Shown here one piece after another: positions 34,284 through 43,147 of a DNA stretch of 55,031 bases. Every line of letters starts with the position of its first letter. Within the stretch, counting starts at the first letter, position 1. A model generated the notes under the pieces. That model made no database searches, was not told the origin of the DNA, and saw only the letters and a program-made list of their open reading frames with translations. Position numbers and translations under genes: made by a program. The stretch is from Deltaproteobacteria bacterium (GTDB lineage Bacteria; Desulfobacterota; Syntrophobacteria; BM002), in NCBI GenBank assembly GCA_022340905.1, contig JAJDNB010000003.1:1-55031 (forward strand), in the 5' to 3' direction.

Positions 34284-35385
34284 CAGCCGACTCCAATTCC
34301 GCCAGAACCTCTTTGAGACTTTCCACAAACCTCTGATTTTCTTCTGGCCGTCCCACAGAAATTCGTATGTGCTTATCCAAACCGTATGCATTCATAGCCC
34401 GGACAATCACCCCTCGCCTCAGCATTGCCTCATAAACCTTTCGACCGTCGTATCCAACCTCAATGAGAAAAAAATTGGCCTGCGTGGCATGGGTGCGCAG
34501 TTTCAACTTGTCCAACTCAGCGTACAAGAAAGCCAGTCCTTCGCGCACAACCTTCTGAGTTTCCAGGAGGAATTCCTTGTCGTCAAGTGCCGCCAGAGCC
34601 GCCACTTGAGCGAGACTGTTCACGTTAAAGGGCTGACGTGTCCGGTTAAGGTAGTCTGCCACCTCTGCCGGCATGATTCCATAACCAACCCGCAGTCCAG
34701 CAAGACCATAAGCTTTGGAAAAAGTTCTAAGGCTAATAACCGGAGATGGATCGTTGAGATATTCAAGGCCCGTCACAGTCTGTTCGACGTCAGTAAATTC
34801 AATATACGCCTCATCGAGGACGATTATCACCTCTTGAGGGATTTCGCTCCTAAAATATTCAAAATCCTTGCGGCTAATGACCGTACCACTCGGATTGTTT
34901 GGATTGTCCAAAAACACGACGCGAGTATTGGCAGTTACGAGCTCTGCCATGGCTTTCAAGTCATGGGCAAAGGACTTCTGAGGCACCTTGACAGCTCGAG
35001 CACCAACCGCCTGTGTCATCAGGGGATACACCAAAAAGGTGGGCTCTGACATCAACACTTCTTCCCTCGGTTGAACAAAGGTGCGGATAATGAGATCGAT
35101 GATCTCGTTCGAGCCGTTGCCCAAGACAATACAAGATTCCTTGACGCCTAATTGCTGGCTGAGGCGCTGTTTAAGATAGTATCCATTTCCATCAGGGTAT
35201 CTGCGCAAGTTTTTCAGCTGGCTCCTTATAGCCTCTATCGCCAGCGGAGATGTCCCTAACGGGTTTTCGTTGGATGCCAGTTTTATTGAATTTTTTATAC
35301 CGTATTCGCGCTCTAGCTCTTCGAGGGGTTTTCCGGGTGGGTACGGTTTCAGCGTGGCGATATAATCAGGTACACGAATTCCCAT
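34270..35385 (-). CDS. hisC: Histidinol-phosphate aminotransferase
   Basis: A 371-residue fold-type I PLP aminotransferase. The Schiff-base lysine is Lys224 in RTFSKAYGLAGLRVGYG; SNENPLG near 38-44, NPNNPSGT and DEAYIEF are the other cofactor and substrate motifs. It converts imidazole-acetol phosphate to histidinol phosphate and in many bacteria also acts on aromatic amino acids. No other his gene is present. It heads the hisC-cmk-rpsA-sppA series, an order common in this phylum. Confidence 0.93.
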   Translation of the reverse strand: MGIRVPDYIATLKPYPPGKPLEELEREYGIKNSIKLASNENPLGTSPLAIEAIRSQLKNLRRYPDGNGYYLKQRLSQQLGVKESCIVLGNGSNEIIDLIIRTFVQPREEVLMSEPTFLVYPLMTQAVGARAVKVPQKSFAHDLKAMAELVTANTRVVFLDNPNNPSGTVISRKDFEYFRSEIPQEVIIVLDEAYIEFTDVEQTVTGLEYLNDPSPVISLRTFSKAYGLAGLRVGYGIMPAEVADYLNRTRQPFNVNSLAQVAALAALDDKEFLLETQKVVREGLAFLYAELDKLKLRTHATQANFFLIEVGYDGRKVYEAMLRRGVIVRAMNAYGLDKHIRISVGRPEENQRFVESLKEVLAELESADDIV

Positions 35386-35934
35386 GGTTTTTTATTGGAT
35401 ACCAACCGCCGCCGGCCCAGCAAGGCATCGTGAAGACTCACTCCAATAGGATCACGAGAAGCAAGTGAAAAGGCAGGCTAGAAAAGGTGGGGATGTCTAG
35501 TGGCCTTATCGAATCAGTTCGGGAGAACGTACTTAACTGTTTGGCTTAACTGGTTCTATATGCTCCCATTGAAGCTGAACCAGATGCTTTATAAATCGGT
35601 CTCGTGTTCTTGCCTGCGAAAATCTCACCTTCTAGGGTTGATTGGTTGGTGTTCTCTTCTCTCCTCTCCTTCCTTTTAAGAACGGGTATTTTCTCTACAA
35701 CGAAACAACACCGCGCTATATATCTCAGTTTTGCACCAAAGGCAACTCCTAACTTCGCACAGCGCAAAACGCATAGTGCAGAGCGTCAACGCCCGTTTCT
35801 TAATAATTGACAGCTGTTCATTAAGAAATAATGGATGAGCAATTGCAAACTGGGTAAGCCTGATGACTTTTTAGATATAGTTACACGTCCGGAAAACAAA
35901 AATAGCCGCACGCTATGCCCTCTGCGCCTTGCGC
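35386..35934. other. Gap between hisC and radical SAM gene
   Basis: This 549-base stretch has no ORF with family-like sequence. It includes a long imperfect palindrome (35796-35828) and word-like repeats (CGCACAGCGCAAAACGCA near 35756; CTCTGCGCCTTGCGCCTAG at 35917-35935). A promoter for the leftward hisC operon must lie here, but I cannot place it with confidence. Confidence 0.5.
35796..35828. repeat. Long inverted repeat
   Basis: TTTCTTAAT and ATTAAGAAA form perfect nine-base arms around a nearly symmetric centre (TGACAGCTGTTCA). There is no T run. It could be an operator or an mRNA-end hairpin for the radical SAM gene. Confidence 0.6.
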
Positions 35935-37071
35935 CTAGATATATTGATCGGCCATTTCTTTAATTATTTGATCTACTTGTAGTGAGGTCTCCAGCTTCCA
36001 CTGGTGGACAACCTCTTCGATCTTTCCCTTGGTCACAGGATCTCTCAGGTCGTCCAAGCTCCTGTAAGCCCCGCCCCATCTTCCTACTTTAAAGATGATT
36101 CGTTCCTCTTCCTCGAGATCCAGATAGCGGTCAGCTACAGATAACATCTTTTCTTTATCGTCAGGCAAAATTCCAGATATTTCCTCTAGCAGATTCATGA
36201 TGTGATCCGAAGTAAGGGTTGAGCTGATGCCATCCAGGTTTTCAATGAAAAGTCGGATCTCCCGCACCACATCGTCATCATCGAGGATTTCTATCTCACC
36301 CGTGTCAATTTTCTCCGCCAGAGGAGCCGTTTTGGGAACCCGCAAAGAACGGAGCCGTATGAAGTCAGGGTTGATCCGATTCAATACCTCTGCAGTGCCA
36401 AGGGCGTGCTCTCGCCACCACCGTTTTCCCCCGAGCCCGGGCATCACATACTCCGACAAGGAGATGCCAGCTTCCCTGACAAGGGAACCCGCCTTGATAT
36501 GATCCGCTGCAGTGCTTCCCTTTCTCATGATGCGCAACACCGGATCGTAACCGCTCTCCAAGCCGATATGAATGCGATTAAGGCCTGCCTGCCGCAACAT
36601 GAACATCTGGTCCCCCTTTCTCCGAGCCAAGGTACTGGAGCGGGCGTAACTGGTGATTCGACGTATTCCTGGCACCTTCTGGCGCAAATAGTTGAGAATC
36701 TCTGCCAAATCCTCCGGTTTCATAATTAAGCTATTGGCATCCTGGAGGAAAACGCTACCCTCTCCGAAATAGAGCCAGTGAGCCACGTGTCGATAGATAG
36801 GATCGTAATCCTTGTTGGGATATATGTGGGAGATAACGGTTCCCGTAATCCTCCCTTCAAATCCGAGTTTCAATGAAATTCTCTGGATATCATCAACAAT
36901 TTCACTAAGTTTATCTATCTCTCCCTTAATTTCTGCTAGAGATCGGCGAGAGAAAGTAGAGTTTTTGTAAACTGGACAAAACAGACATTTATTCCATGGA
37001 CAGTTTCGTGTCAGTCTCAAAAGCAAGCTCTTGCTTTCACTCGGGGGTCTAATAGGGCCTTGCTCTATCAT
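35935..37071 (-). CDS. Radical SAM protein with CX4CX2C cluster motif
   Basis: A 378-residue protein with the SAM-binding TIM-barrel. The cluster cysteines are Cys24, Cys29 and Cys32 in NCPWNKCLFC, so the spacing is CX4CX2C instead of CX3CX2C. Later motifs fit the family: IHIGLESGYDPVLRIMRKG and YVMPGLGG, as in HemN/Elp3-like members. A C-terminal region of about 120 residues is unassigned. The reaction is unknown. It lies alone with gaps of roughly 290 and 550 bases on either side. Confidence 0.8.
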   Translation of the reverse strand: MIEQGPIRPPSESKSLLLRLTRNCPWNKCLFCPVYKNSTFSRRSLAEIKGEIDKLSEIVDDIQRISLKLGFEGRITGTVISHIYPNKDYDPIYRHVAHWLYFGEGSVFLQDANSLIMKPEDLAEILNYLRQKVPGIRRITSYARSSTLARRKGDQMFMLRQAGLNRIHIGLESGYDPVLRIMRKGSTAADHIKAGSLVREAGISLSEYVMPGLGGKRWWREHALGTAEVLNRINPDFIRLRSLRVPKTAPLAEKIDTGEIEILDDDDVVREIRLFIENLDGISSTLTSDHIMNLLEEISGILPDDKEKMLSVADRYLDLEEEERIIFKVGRWGGAYRSLDDLRDPVTKGKIEEVVHQWKLETSLQVDQIIKEMADQYI

Positions 37072-37362
37072 TCCTATCCTCTCTGAATTTTCTGCTAACC
37101 CTCATCCCATACTTGGACATGCAATGAAATTTTATCATACTGAGCCATGGATATGTACCTGGTACCGCCTGCTAAAATTTCGACATTATTTCTAACCTTG
37201 CTCGACCATGTATCTTGTGCTATCGATGTATCTTGGATAGCGGGTGTATGCCGGTCATTGCTCGAAGCTCACAATGGTGTTTCACTAGGTTACCTTCATT
37301 TTGGCCAGACTGACCTCTGAGAGCTATTGGGTTGATTCTGGAATGGAGAACAAGGAGGTGCA

Positions 37363-38598
37363 ATGCGGAGTATAACCCTGTTGACCGGTTTGCTGGTTGG
37401 AGTCCTCGTGTTTTGGTCATCTGCTTCATGGGCCGGAGTTAAAGTGCAAATTGACCAGGATTCCAGTTTGGAGCTAGGCTTCAGGGTGCAGACTCAATTT
37501 ATCAGCAGCACCAACATAAATGCGAATGCTTCCGGAGATCACGCAGAGAATTTCGACCTCCGTCGAGGTCGCATATGGTTGGGAGGCAACGTTACCAAGT
37601 GGTTTAGGTTTTTTATCCAGATGGGAAACAATATCGGCCCCGGCACGGACGACAGTACCAACAATGTCTCTTTGATCGACGGGTTCATCAACCTTCATTT
37701 ACGTGACTACGCCCAGGTTATCATGGGTGAACATATGCCACCCGCGGGCCGGGAGCACCTCACTACTTCCAATGCCATGATGGCAATCGACAGACCGGGA
37801 ATAACCGACTACAATCTAACCTGGGGGCTTAACGGAGGAGCAGTTTTCAACACCACCGCCTTTGAGGATGGCAACCTGGATCTCGAGGGGGATGTGAATA
37901 TAAGAGACGTAGGGGCGACACTATTCGGCAGCACCTCTTTCAACGAATTTGTTCACGCCAAGTACTATGTAGGTGCCTATAATGGCATCCAATACATGAA
38001 CCATAACGAGGATAAAGAACGGGTTACAGCCAGAGTCCAGTTGAATTTTTTAGAGCCTGAACCTGGCTACTACAACCTCTCCACCTATCTCGGAAAGAAG
38101 AAGACAGTGGCCATCGGCGCCTCCATTGATCATCAGCAGAGGATTGCCCGCGATGCAGTCACCAATGACAACATAAATTATCTCTGGTACTCCTTCGATG
38201 CTTTCGCGGACATTCCGATTGGACCAGGGAGTGCAACCTTCGAGGCTGGGTATTATAATCTGCATCTTGAGGACTCCACCGCTATTCAAGATTCAGCTTC
38301 TGGTCCTCCGAAAAATGGTAAAGAGACCGAAGGCAAGGGATTCTATGTTCAAAGCGGATACTATCTGGAGAAGCTGAATCTACAGCCCTGGGCCCTCTTT
38401 GAGCTTTGGGACAGCGATGCCTCCGATGACGTGGGAAGCTGGTCTGCCTGGCGGGTTGGAGCAAGCTATTTCATCAAGGGGCATAACGCCAATATAAAGG
38501 TGGGATTCGAGCAGTTCAGATCTGCCAGAAACATAGGTCGCACCTCTGACGACAAGAACATCGAGAGCTTTCTTATAGGCTTCTATCTTAGCTATTAA
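37363..38598 (+). CDS. Outer-membrane porin (phosphate-selective porin O/P-like)
   Basis: A 411-residue exported beta-barrel. The signal peptide (residues 1-24) ends SSASWA-GVK. Mature sequence shows alternating strands typical of 16-strand porins, with FDLRRGRIWLGGNVTKWFRFFIQ near residues 65-87, a hallmark of the OprO/OprP group, and a C-terminal aromatic strand (ESFLIGFYLSY) for BamA recognition. A single-porin channel for anions or other small solutes is likely; the specificity is not proved. AAGGAGGTG gives a strong start. Confidence 0.83.
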   Translation: MRSITLLTGLLVGVLVFWSSASWAGVKVQIDQDSSLELGFRVQTQFISSTNINANASGDHAENFDLRRGRIWLGGNVTKWFRFFIQMGNNIGPGTDDSTNNVSLIDGFINLHLRDYAQVIMGEHMPPAGREHLTTSNAMMAIDRPGITDYNLTWGLNGGAVFNTTAFEDGNLDLEGDVNIRDVGATLFGSTSFNEFVHAKYYVGAYNGIQYMNHNEDKERVTARVQLNFLEPEPGYYNLSTYLGKKKTVAIGASIDHQQRIARDAVTNDNINYLWYSFDAFADIPIGPGSATFEAGYYNLHLEDSTAIQDSASGPPKNGKETEGKGFYVQSGYYLEKLNLQPWALFELWDSDASDDVGSWSAWRVGASYFIKGHNANIKVGFEQFRSARNIGRTSDDKNIESFLIGFYLSY

Positions 38599-38703
38599 AG
38601 AAGCAGCGTTGATTTCCAGAGCTGAATTCACCTATCCATAAAAAGCTGGGTGGTAGACCTGGCAACGAGAAGTTTGCTGCAAACAAGGCAGTGGGAGGCT
38701 ACT

Positions 38704-38973
38704 GTGGATATAAGAACTCTTTTGACCACTTTCAGTCTTATTTTCTTGGCAGAACTGGGTGATAAGACTCAATTCGCGGCACTTTGTCTGTCTGCTGACA
38801 GCAAATCGCGTTTGTCCGTATTCCTGGGTGCCTCTCTGGCCCTGGTCATCAGCTCGCTGCTCGCAGTTTTGTTGGGAGCCTTACTGGCTCGCTGCTTCCC
38901 GCCCTACATAGTTAAGACCGTGGCCGGAATTCTCTTTATCGTCATGGGCGCGATTATACTGGTGACCCGCTAG
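38704..38973 (+). CDS. GDT1/TMEM165 (UPF0016) family membrane protein, single-repeat form
   Basis: A roughly 90-residue integral membrane protein with three hydrophobic helices. The family motif ELGDKTQ is present at about residues 16-22 (LAELGDKTQFAAL). The family transports manganese or calcium. Full-length members have two such repeats; this one has a single repeat and must dimerise. GTG at 38704 with GGGAGG five bases upstream is preferred over the earlier GTG at 38650. No partner half-gene is adjacent. Confidence 0.8.
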   Translation: MDIRTLLTTFSLIFLAELGDKTQFAALCLSADSKSRLSVFLGASLALVISSLLAVLLGALLARCFPPYIVKTVAGILFIVMGAIILVTR

Positions 38974-39009
38974 CCAGTAAGGCACAGAGCATGGTGAGAG
39001 GGCTAAGGT

Positions 39010-39075
39010 TTCAGTATTCAGGTTTCAGGTTTCTGCTTTTCTGTTTCTCCTTTCTGACACCTGAAACCTGACAAC
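39010..39075. repeat. TTTCAGGTTTCAGG word repeat with inverted arm
   Basis: TTCAGGTTTCAGGTTTC (39018-39034) is echoed in inverse by GACACCTGAAACCTGACA (39056-39073). The pair could form a stem of about 15 base pairs with a 20-base loop, between the GDT1 gene and the convergent holin-like gene. It may act as a bidirectional mRNA end. Confidence 0.7.
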
Positions 39076-39107
39076 TTGTGTCTCGGTGCCTAGTGCTTAG
39101 TAGCATT

Positions 39108-39536
39108 TTAGCATCGGCGGTAGTAGAAAGTAATGCGTGGCCCGCCGGGTGGTGGTAACAAAAAAATATTAATCAACAGTACCAATATGCTGTAAATGAC
39201 TGCTCCCCCCAAAGCACTCCAGAAGCCACCAACATGAAACCCGGGGACCAGAACAGACGTCAGCTTGAAAAGTGCACCATTGATAACCAAGGTGAATAGT
39301 CCAAGGGTCATTACGGTAAGGGGTAAGGTTAGAAGCAAAAAGATCGGTCGAATAAAAGCATTAACGAAGGCCAGAATCATCACAGCCAATATCGCAGAGA
39401 AAAATCCTTCCAGATAAATACTTTCAAACAACCCTGCTGTGAGAACTAAAGCCACTGCGTTTAGCAGGATCCTGATAACCGTTCGTTGAGCGTTGGTAAA
39501 ATGCACGCCCCTCGTAGGTAAGTTGTTGTTATCCAT
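39108..39536 (-). CDS. Phage holin 4-like (YvlD family) membrane protein
   Basis: A 142-residue protein with four hydrophobic helices and a short polar N terminus. The motif MILAFVNAFIRPIFLLLTLP followed by LTVMTLGLFTLVINGALF is typical of the phage_holin_4_2/YvlD family, which despite its name is mostly chromosomal and of unknown role in the inner membrane. It starts one base after the prmA stop codon, so it is co-transcribed with prmA. Confidence 0.8.
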   Translation of the reverse strand: MDNNNLPTRGVHFTNAQRTVIRILLNAVALVLTAGLFESIYLEGFFSAILAVMILAFVNAFIRPIFLLLTLPLTVMTLGLFTLVINGALFKLTSVLVPGFHVGGFWSALGGAVIYSILVLLINIFLLPPPGGPRITFYYRRC

Positions 39537-39537
39537 T

Positions 39538-40359
39538 TTAAACCTTCTCTTTTTGTATTTCTAATAGCATGGTCACCCAGCCTTTCTCCTGCAGTACCGG
39601 GACTTTTATCTTGGTACAGGGCGGTAGTAACACCCGAACCTCTGGAAGTTTCTCTTTGAGAAAACCGCCGACTATGGCCCAACGGTAACGGCAAATAGCG
39701 GAATTTCTCAGAAAGCCCTCCAGGAAGTCAAAGTGTATATTAACGCATAAAAGTTCTGCTTCAGGCAATTGATCGCGAGCATCTCCCCTAATCAATCTTA
39801 CAACATCTTTAACCCCGTTTCGCTCGCAATTCGCTGCTGCTGTAGAAATGGCCATTGGATTCAAATCCACAGCATCCACCTGCCCAGCTCCAAGTTTAGC
39901 AGCAGCTATTGCCAGTATACCAGTACCAGTACCCAGGTCTAAGACTTTAAAGGGTGTGGTTTCAGAATAAAGAAGTGACAGTGCTCGCAGACAACCGCGG
40001 GTAGTTGGATGAAGACCCGAGCCGAATATAACTCCAGGATCAATCCATAGGAGAATCTCGCCCACTGACAATTTGATCGACTTTTTACTGGTGATAATTT
40101 TAAATCTATCGATAACTAGTGGTTCCTGCACAGTAAGCTGCTGCCATTGCTTATAAGGTAGTTGATACCGACGAGTTAGGCTATATTCGGGGTGTTGGCG
40201 AAAGAATGATTGTAAGGTAGCTTCGGCAGGGTTGGTAAAGAACAAATAGGTGTAATCTGCCTCGGGCCAAACTCCCAATAACCCCTCGAGATTCAAGAAT
40301 GGGGGAGGAACTCCTCCCTTCAGCTCGTACACATAGAGAAGTTGTTCTGGATCTAACAT
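39538..40359 (-). CDS. prmA: Ribosomal protein L11 methyltransferase-like protein
   Basis: A 273-residue class I methyltransferase. Motif I is VLDLGTGTGILAIAAAKLGA, followed by VDAVDLNPMAI and the PGVIFGSGLHPTTRGCL segment that is diagnostic of PrmA. The substrate-contact motif, normally NIL, reads CVNIHFDFL, a modest change. PrmA trimethylates ribosomal protein L11. The N-terminal recognition domain is shorter and divergent, so a changed substrate is possible. Confidence 0.82.
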   Translation of the reverse strand: MLDPEQLLYVYELKGGVPPPFLNLEGLLGVWPEADYTYLFFTNPAEATLQSFFRQHPEYSLTRRYQLPYKQWQQLTVQEPLVIDRFKIITSKKSIKLSVGEILLWIDPGVIFGSGLHPTTRGCLRALSLLYSETTPFKVLDLGTGTGILAIAAAKLGAGQVDAVDLNPMAISTAAANCERNGVKDVVRLIRGDARDQLPEAELLCVNIHFDFLEGFLRNSAICRYRWAIVGGFLKEKLPEVRVLLPPCTKIKVPVLQEKGWVTMLLEIQKEKV

Positions 40360-40428
40360 CCTGGGTCATGCCTCCGCCGGCAAATTCGAGATCTTAAGCA
40401 TCAAGTACGAAAAAAAATCTGAGGAATA

Positions 40429-40516
40429 GATGCGGGATGTGCGATATGTGATGTGAAATTCATTATTTTTCTTGGGATCTAAGATCCCATATCTCAGATC
40501 TCACATCTCACATCCA
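40429..40516. repeat. GATGTGAGATATGAGATGTG family repeat with inverted arm
   Basis: Left arm GGGATGTGCGATATGTGATG (40434-40453) and right arm ATATCTCAGATCTCACATC (40489-40507) with a second CTCACATCC form a long imperfect hairpin between prmA and the DUF364 gene. Same family as 1574-1626 and 47621-47704. Confidence 0.75.
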
Positions 40517-40555
40517 TTTTTACATTTGTTATGATTTCGATATTCGGATTTAGGA

Positions 40556-41326
40556 CTAGAATCCCCCCAGGGAATCCTTAACCATTACCACTGTACGAAC
40601 CCCCTGCAACTTACGAAAGGCAACACCTCGTTCGACCTCAGCCAAAACGGTATTCACCCTTTCCACCAGGGCACCGCCTATGACATCGACACCATAATCA
40701 AAAAGAACAGGACTCAACGGAGTGGACGGACCTAACATTATCTTAAAGCTATCTACTCTACAATGAGAGATGATTCGTTCGAAGGTATGGTTGATTAAGC
40801 TGCTGCCCGTAATGGCAACAACGTCGGCCTCCGGCAGGAGCTGATAGCCCTCTTCTTCAGATATACAACCAGCGCTGGCTTGTTTCTCCATAACCCAAAG
40901 ATTTCGCACATTTGGCTGAATCATCTTTACGAAGGGAAAGCGCCCAACTACCATGAGATTTTTGCCAGCAGACCGGTCTGCTATTATGTGTTTGGCGTTT
41001 GTCTCCTGGAGTTTGTCGTGCTCAATGTCAAGTAAAGAGTTGAGTGATGCCATGCCGATACCAGCCCTGAGCCACTCGTTCTCCAGCAGCCACCTGGCCA
41101 GATCGCGAGCGCTCCTCCCGCTCAGGGCAAACATGTCTTCTTCACAAGAATCTTGTTCTCCCCCTTCTTTCCCGGGAAGTCGAGCCGCTAACCCCAAACG
41201 CCGGCTCGCCACTGCAATGAGGTGTGAACCTACCACAGCAGCCTTTACAGGAAAGTCTCTCTTCAAGCTATGTATCAATTCCTCTAGTATCTGCATTACC
41301 TTCGCCATAGGCCCACAATTTGTCAT
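40556..41326 (-). CDS. DUF364 (putative heavy-metal chelation) domain protein
   Basis: A 256-residue protein. The C-terminal half carries the DUF364 pattern: MVVGRFPFVKM, LPEADVVAITGSSLINHTFE and MLGPSTPLSPVLFDYGVDV. The N-terminal segment matches the associated DUF4213-type domain. Family members are found near metal transport and metal cofactor genes; the biochemical role is not known. Met1 or Met7 may be the start. The only nearby same-strand genes are prmA and the holin-like gene. Confidence 0.8.
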   Translation of the reverse strand: MTNCGPMAKVMQILEELIHSLKRDFPVKAAVVGSHLIAVASRRLGLAARLPGKEGGEQDSCEEDMFALSGRSARDLARWLLENEWLRAGIGMASLNSLLDIEHDKLQETNAKHIIADRSAGKNLMVVGRFPFVKMIQPNVRNLWVMEKQASAGCISEEEGYQLLPEADVVAITGSSLINHTFERIISHCRVDSFKIMLGPSTPLSPVLFDYGVDVIGGALVERVNTVLAEVERGVAFRKLQGVRTVVMVKDSLGGF

Positions 41327-41471
41327 CCTTCATTTGCTCAGCCAAGTCATTACTCCATGACTCCTACGCTATGCACTCTGCCTAGAGTGCATAGGATTTG
41401 ACAAGTGGCTGACTCTGAATTAAAGTAGGTTTAACGTTCAGCCCTGAAATAACCGGGCACGGAGGATCAAT

Positions 41472-41720
41472 ATGCCTATTTACGAGTTCCGCTGTCTCTC
41501 CTGCAGTCATTGTTTCGAACTTCTCGCTGTTCGTCAAGACGACACAATGGACATGAGATGCCCCAAATGCCATAAAGAAGAAATTGAGCGAGTGTTGAGC
41601 TGCGTTAGCTATGTAATGGGTAACAGTTCAAGCGGCGATTCCGACAAAACCAAGGTCACTAGTAAATCTTGCAGCGGCGGAACCTGCGCCACTATCGACA
41701 TTCCCGGTCCAAGTCGGTAG
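41472..41720 (+). CDS. FmdB-type zinc-ribbon regulatory protein
   Basis: An 82-residue protein opening MPIYEFRCLSCSHCFELL, with paired CLSC and CPKC knuckles, the signature of FmdB/Cxxc zinc-ribbon proteins. The serine- and cysteine-rich tail (SCSGGTC) is usual. GGAGG lies seven bases before the ATG. Members are linked with formamidase and methylotroph regulation, but most have no tested role. Confidence 0.88.
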   Translation: MPIYEFRCLSCSHCFELLAVRQDDTMDMRCPKCHKEEIERVLSCVSYVMGNSSSGDSDKTKVTSKSCSGGTCATIDIPGPSR

Positions 41721-41912
41721 GTAATACAAATCACTAATCACATTCCAGACCTGAGAATTGTAGCTGCCACGCCAAAACTTCACTACCCCGAAACAGCCAG
41801 CCAACTGCCGCGGCAAAGCTCTCTTGTTCATACATGGCCTAGAAGACCATATTTCCAGAACTGTGCTGAAAACCGGTGGAATAAATTCCGGGAGATGGAA
41901 GGCGAAATCCTT

Positions 41913-42662
41913 CTAGTGGTCAGCTATGGTTTGGAAAAATTCCTCGATGAGTTTGCGGAGGTAAGGATTGGGTTCAGTGAACTTCACTCCCATGCGTGCT
42001 TTCCTTCCCCCCATTGCGCGCGCCCAGACAATATGGCCCGCCACCTTAACCATGGGTTTGCCAGGAAGGGTAAATTGAAAGGAGAACTGGGCACCCAGAC
42101 GGTGGGTTGATTCACTAAAGCTGTTTGTGAGCAGGGCTAATCCCATGCCGGTATTTGCCAAGTCTAGAAGAATACCTTGGTAGGTCTCCGTCCTAACACC
42201 CCCTTCAGGGGAGTAGGTCACCTGAATGCGCAGGTCCTGCAAGGGATTCCGCGTTGCTTCACGTCTTTCCAGGCTCGGCTTATCCATCCGCCTCGCCGCA
42301 AGCCGGGAAGCTAATGCTGTCGTCTTACTGAAGCGCTCAGCTAATTCTTTGAGCATCTTTTGAAAGAGCGGTGAGAGTGTTTTGTATTCACCCGATAACT
42401 TTTCATGATCTAAAATCCCAACTTTCACCTTGCCTCTAGCGGAAATGGTTGCAGAGCGAGCTCCTACCCTCTGTGCCAAGAACGAAACCTCGCCAAAGAT
42501 GTCACCTTCCTCGAGCAAAGCGAGCGTCACCTGGCCTTTATCGGTTTCCTTGGTCACTTTCGCTTGCCCCTCGAGAAGAACATAGATATTCCGGTCGCTC
42601 TCTCCTCCTTCCATTAGAATAAGTTCGCCATCCTCGTATTCTACAGTATGCCTAACTTCCAT
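41913..42662 (-). CDS. Cyclic-nucleotide-binding domain fused to PilZ domain
   Basis: A 249-residue soluble protein. Residues 5-95 form a cNMP-binding domain with the phosphate cassette FGEVSFLAQRVGARSAT. Residues 130-245 form a PilZ domain with the c-di-GMP motif RREATR (133-138) and DLANTGMG (167-174, normally D/NxSxxG). No DNA-binding or output domain is present, so it may integrate two nucleotide second messengers and act on a partner protein. The serine of the second PilZ motif is changed to threonine one position on (NTG), which may weaken binding. It stands alone. Confidence 0.85.
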   Translation of the reverse strand: MEVRHTVEYEDGELILMEGGESDRNIYVLLEGQAKVTKETDKGQVTLALLEEGDIFGEVSFLAQRVGARSATISARGKVKVGILDHEKLSGEYKTLSPLFQKMLKELAERFSKTTALASRLAARRMDKPSLERREATRNPLQDLRIQVTYSPEGGVRTETYQGILLDLANTGMGLALLTNSFSESTHRLGAQFSFQFTLPGKPMVKVAGHIVWARAMGGRKARMGVKFTEPNPYLRKLIEEFFQTIADH

Positions 42663-42731
42663 CTTTGACTATCCCGAGGTGTTGGGTTCTCTTGGCTGAG
42701 GTTATTATGTCATTTCACAGGAGAAAATCAA

Positions 42732-42983
42732 CTATATTATCTTCTGGTTGCACCTCTTGCAGTACACTATGCCAGGTGGGTTGACAAAACCACAGCTCTG
42801 ACAGACCTTGTTATTAAATGAAGCATTGGCGGTAAGGTTAGATCCGCATTTCGAACAGAACGATGCGTCCGGATCAGTTGGCGCGCCGCAGTTGGGACAC
42901 TCACTGATCCCAAGTTTGCTGCCACACCCTTTACAAAAAGCGGCACTTGCATCGTTCAGCGTGCCGCAGGTAGCGCATTTCAT
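42732..42983 (-). CDS. Double zinc-ribbon protein
   Basis: An 83-residue protein of three zinc-ribbon pairs: CATCG/CKGCG, CPNCG/CSKCG and CQSCG/CKRCN. Of the DZANK/zinc-ribbon type, without another domain. The ATG at 42983 has AAGGAAC at proper distance; the frame's earlier start at 42998 is in the ribosome site. It is probably an adaptor; function unknown. Confidence 0.75.
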   Translation of the reverse strand: MKCATCGTLNDASAAFCKGCGSKLGISECPNCGAPTDPDASFCSKCGSNLTANASFNNKVCQSCGFVNPPGIVYCKRCNQKII

Positions 42984-43147
42984 AAGATGTTCCTTCACGA
43001 GGAAAAAAGGTTTTGCTGCCTCCTGTCTAACCTGGCAAATTTAGTTATACGAGGCGCACCGCATGCCCTCAACCCAGTGCTTTTTATTGATTATACAGTA
43101 ATCTTGCAAACCCCGTCATCCCTTTTTAGGTAATTTACACTCAAGCA

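Noticed and set aside
34213-35049. 278-codon plus-strand frame over hisC
   Set aside because: Antisense to hisC, whose PLP motifs are intact.
35546-35767. 73-codon minus-strand frame in the hisC-radical SAM gap
   Set aside because: No ribosome site, no recognisable pattern and repeat-like composition.
39108-39536. Prophage holin
   Set aside because: The family name misleads; members are chromosomal membrane proteins and no phage gene is present.
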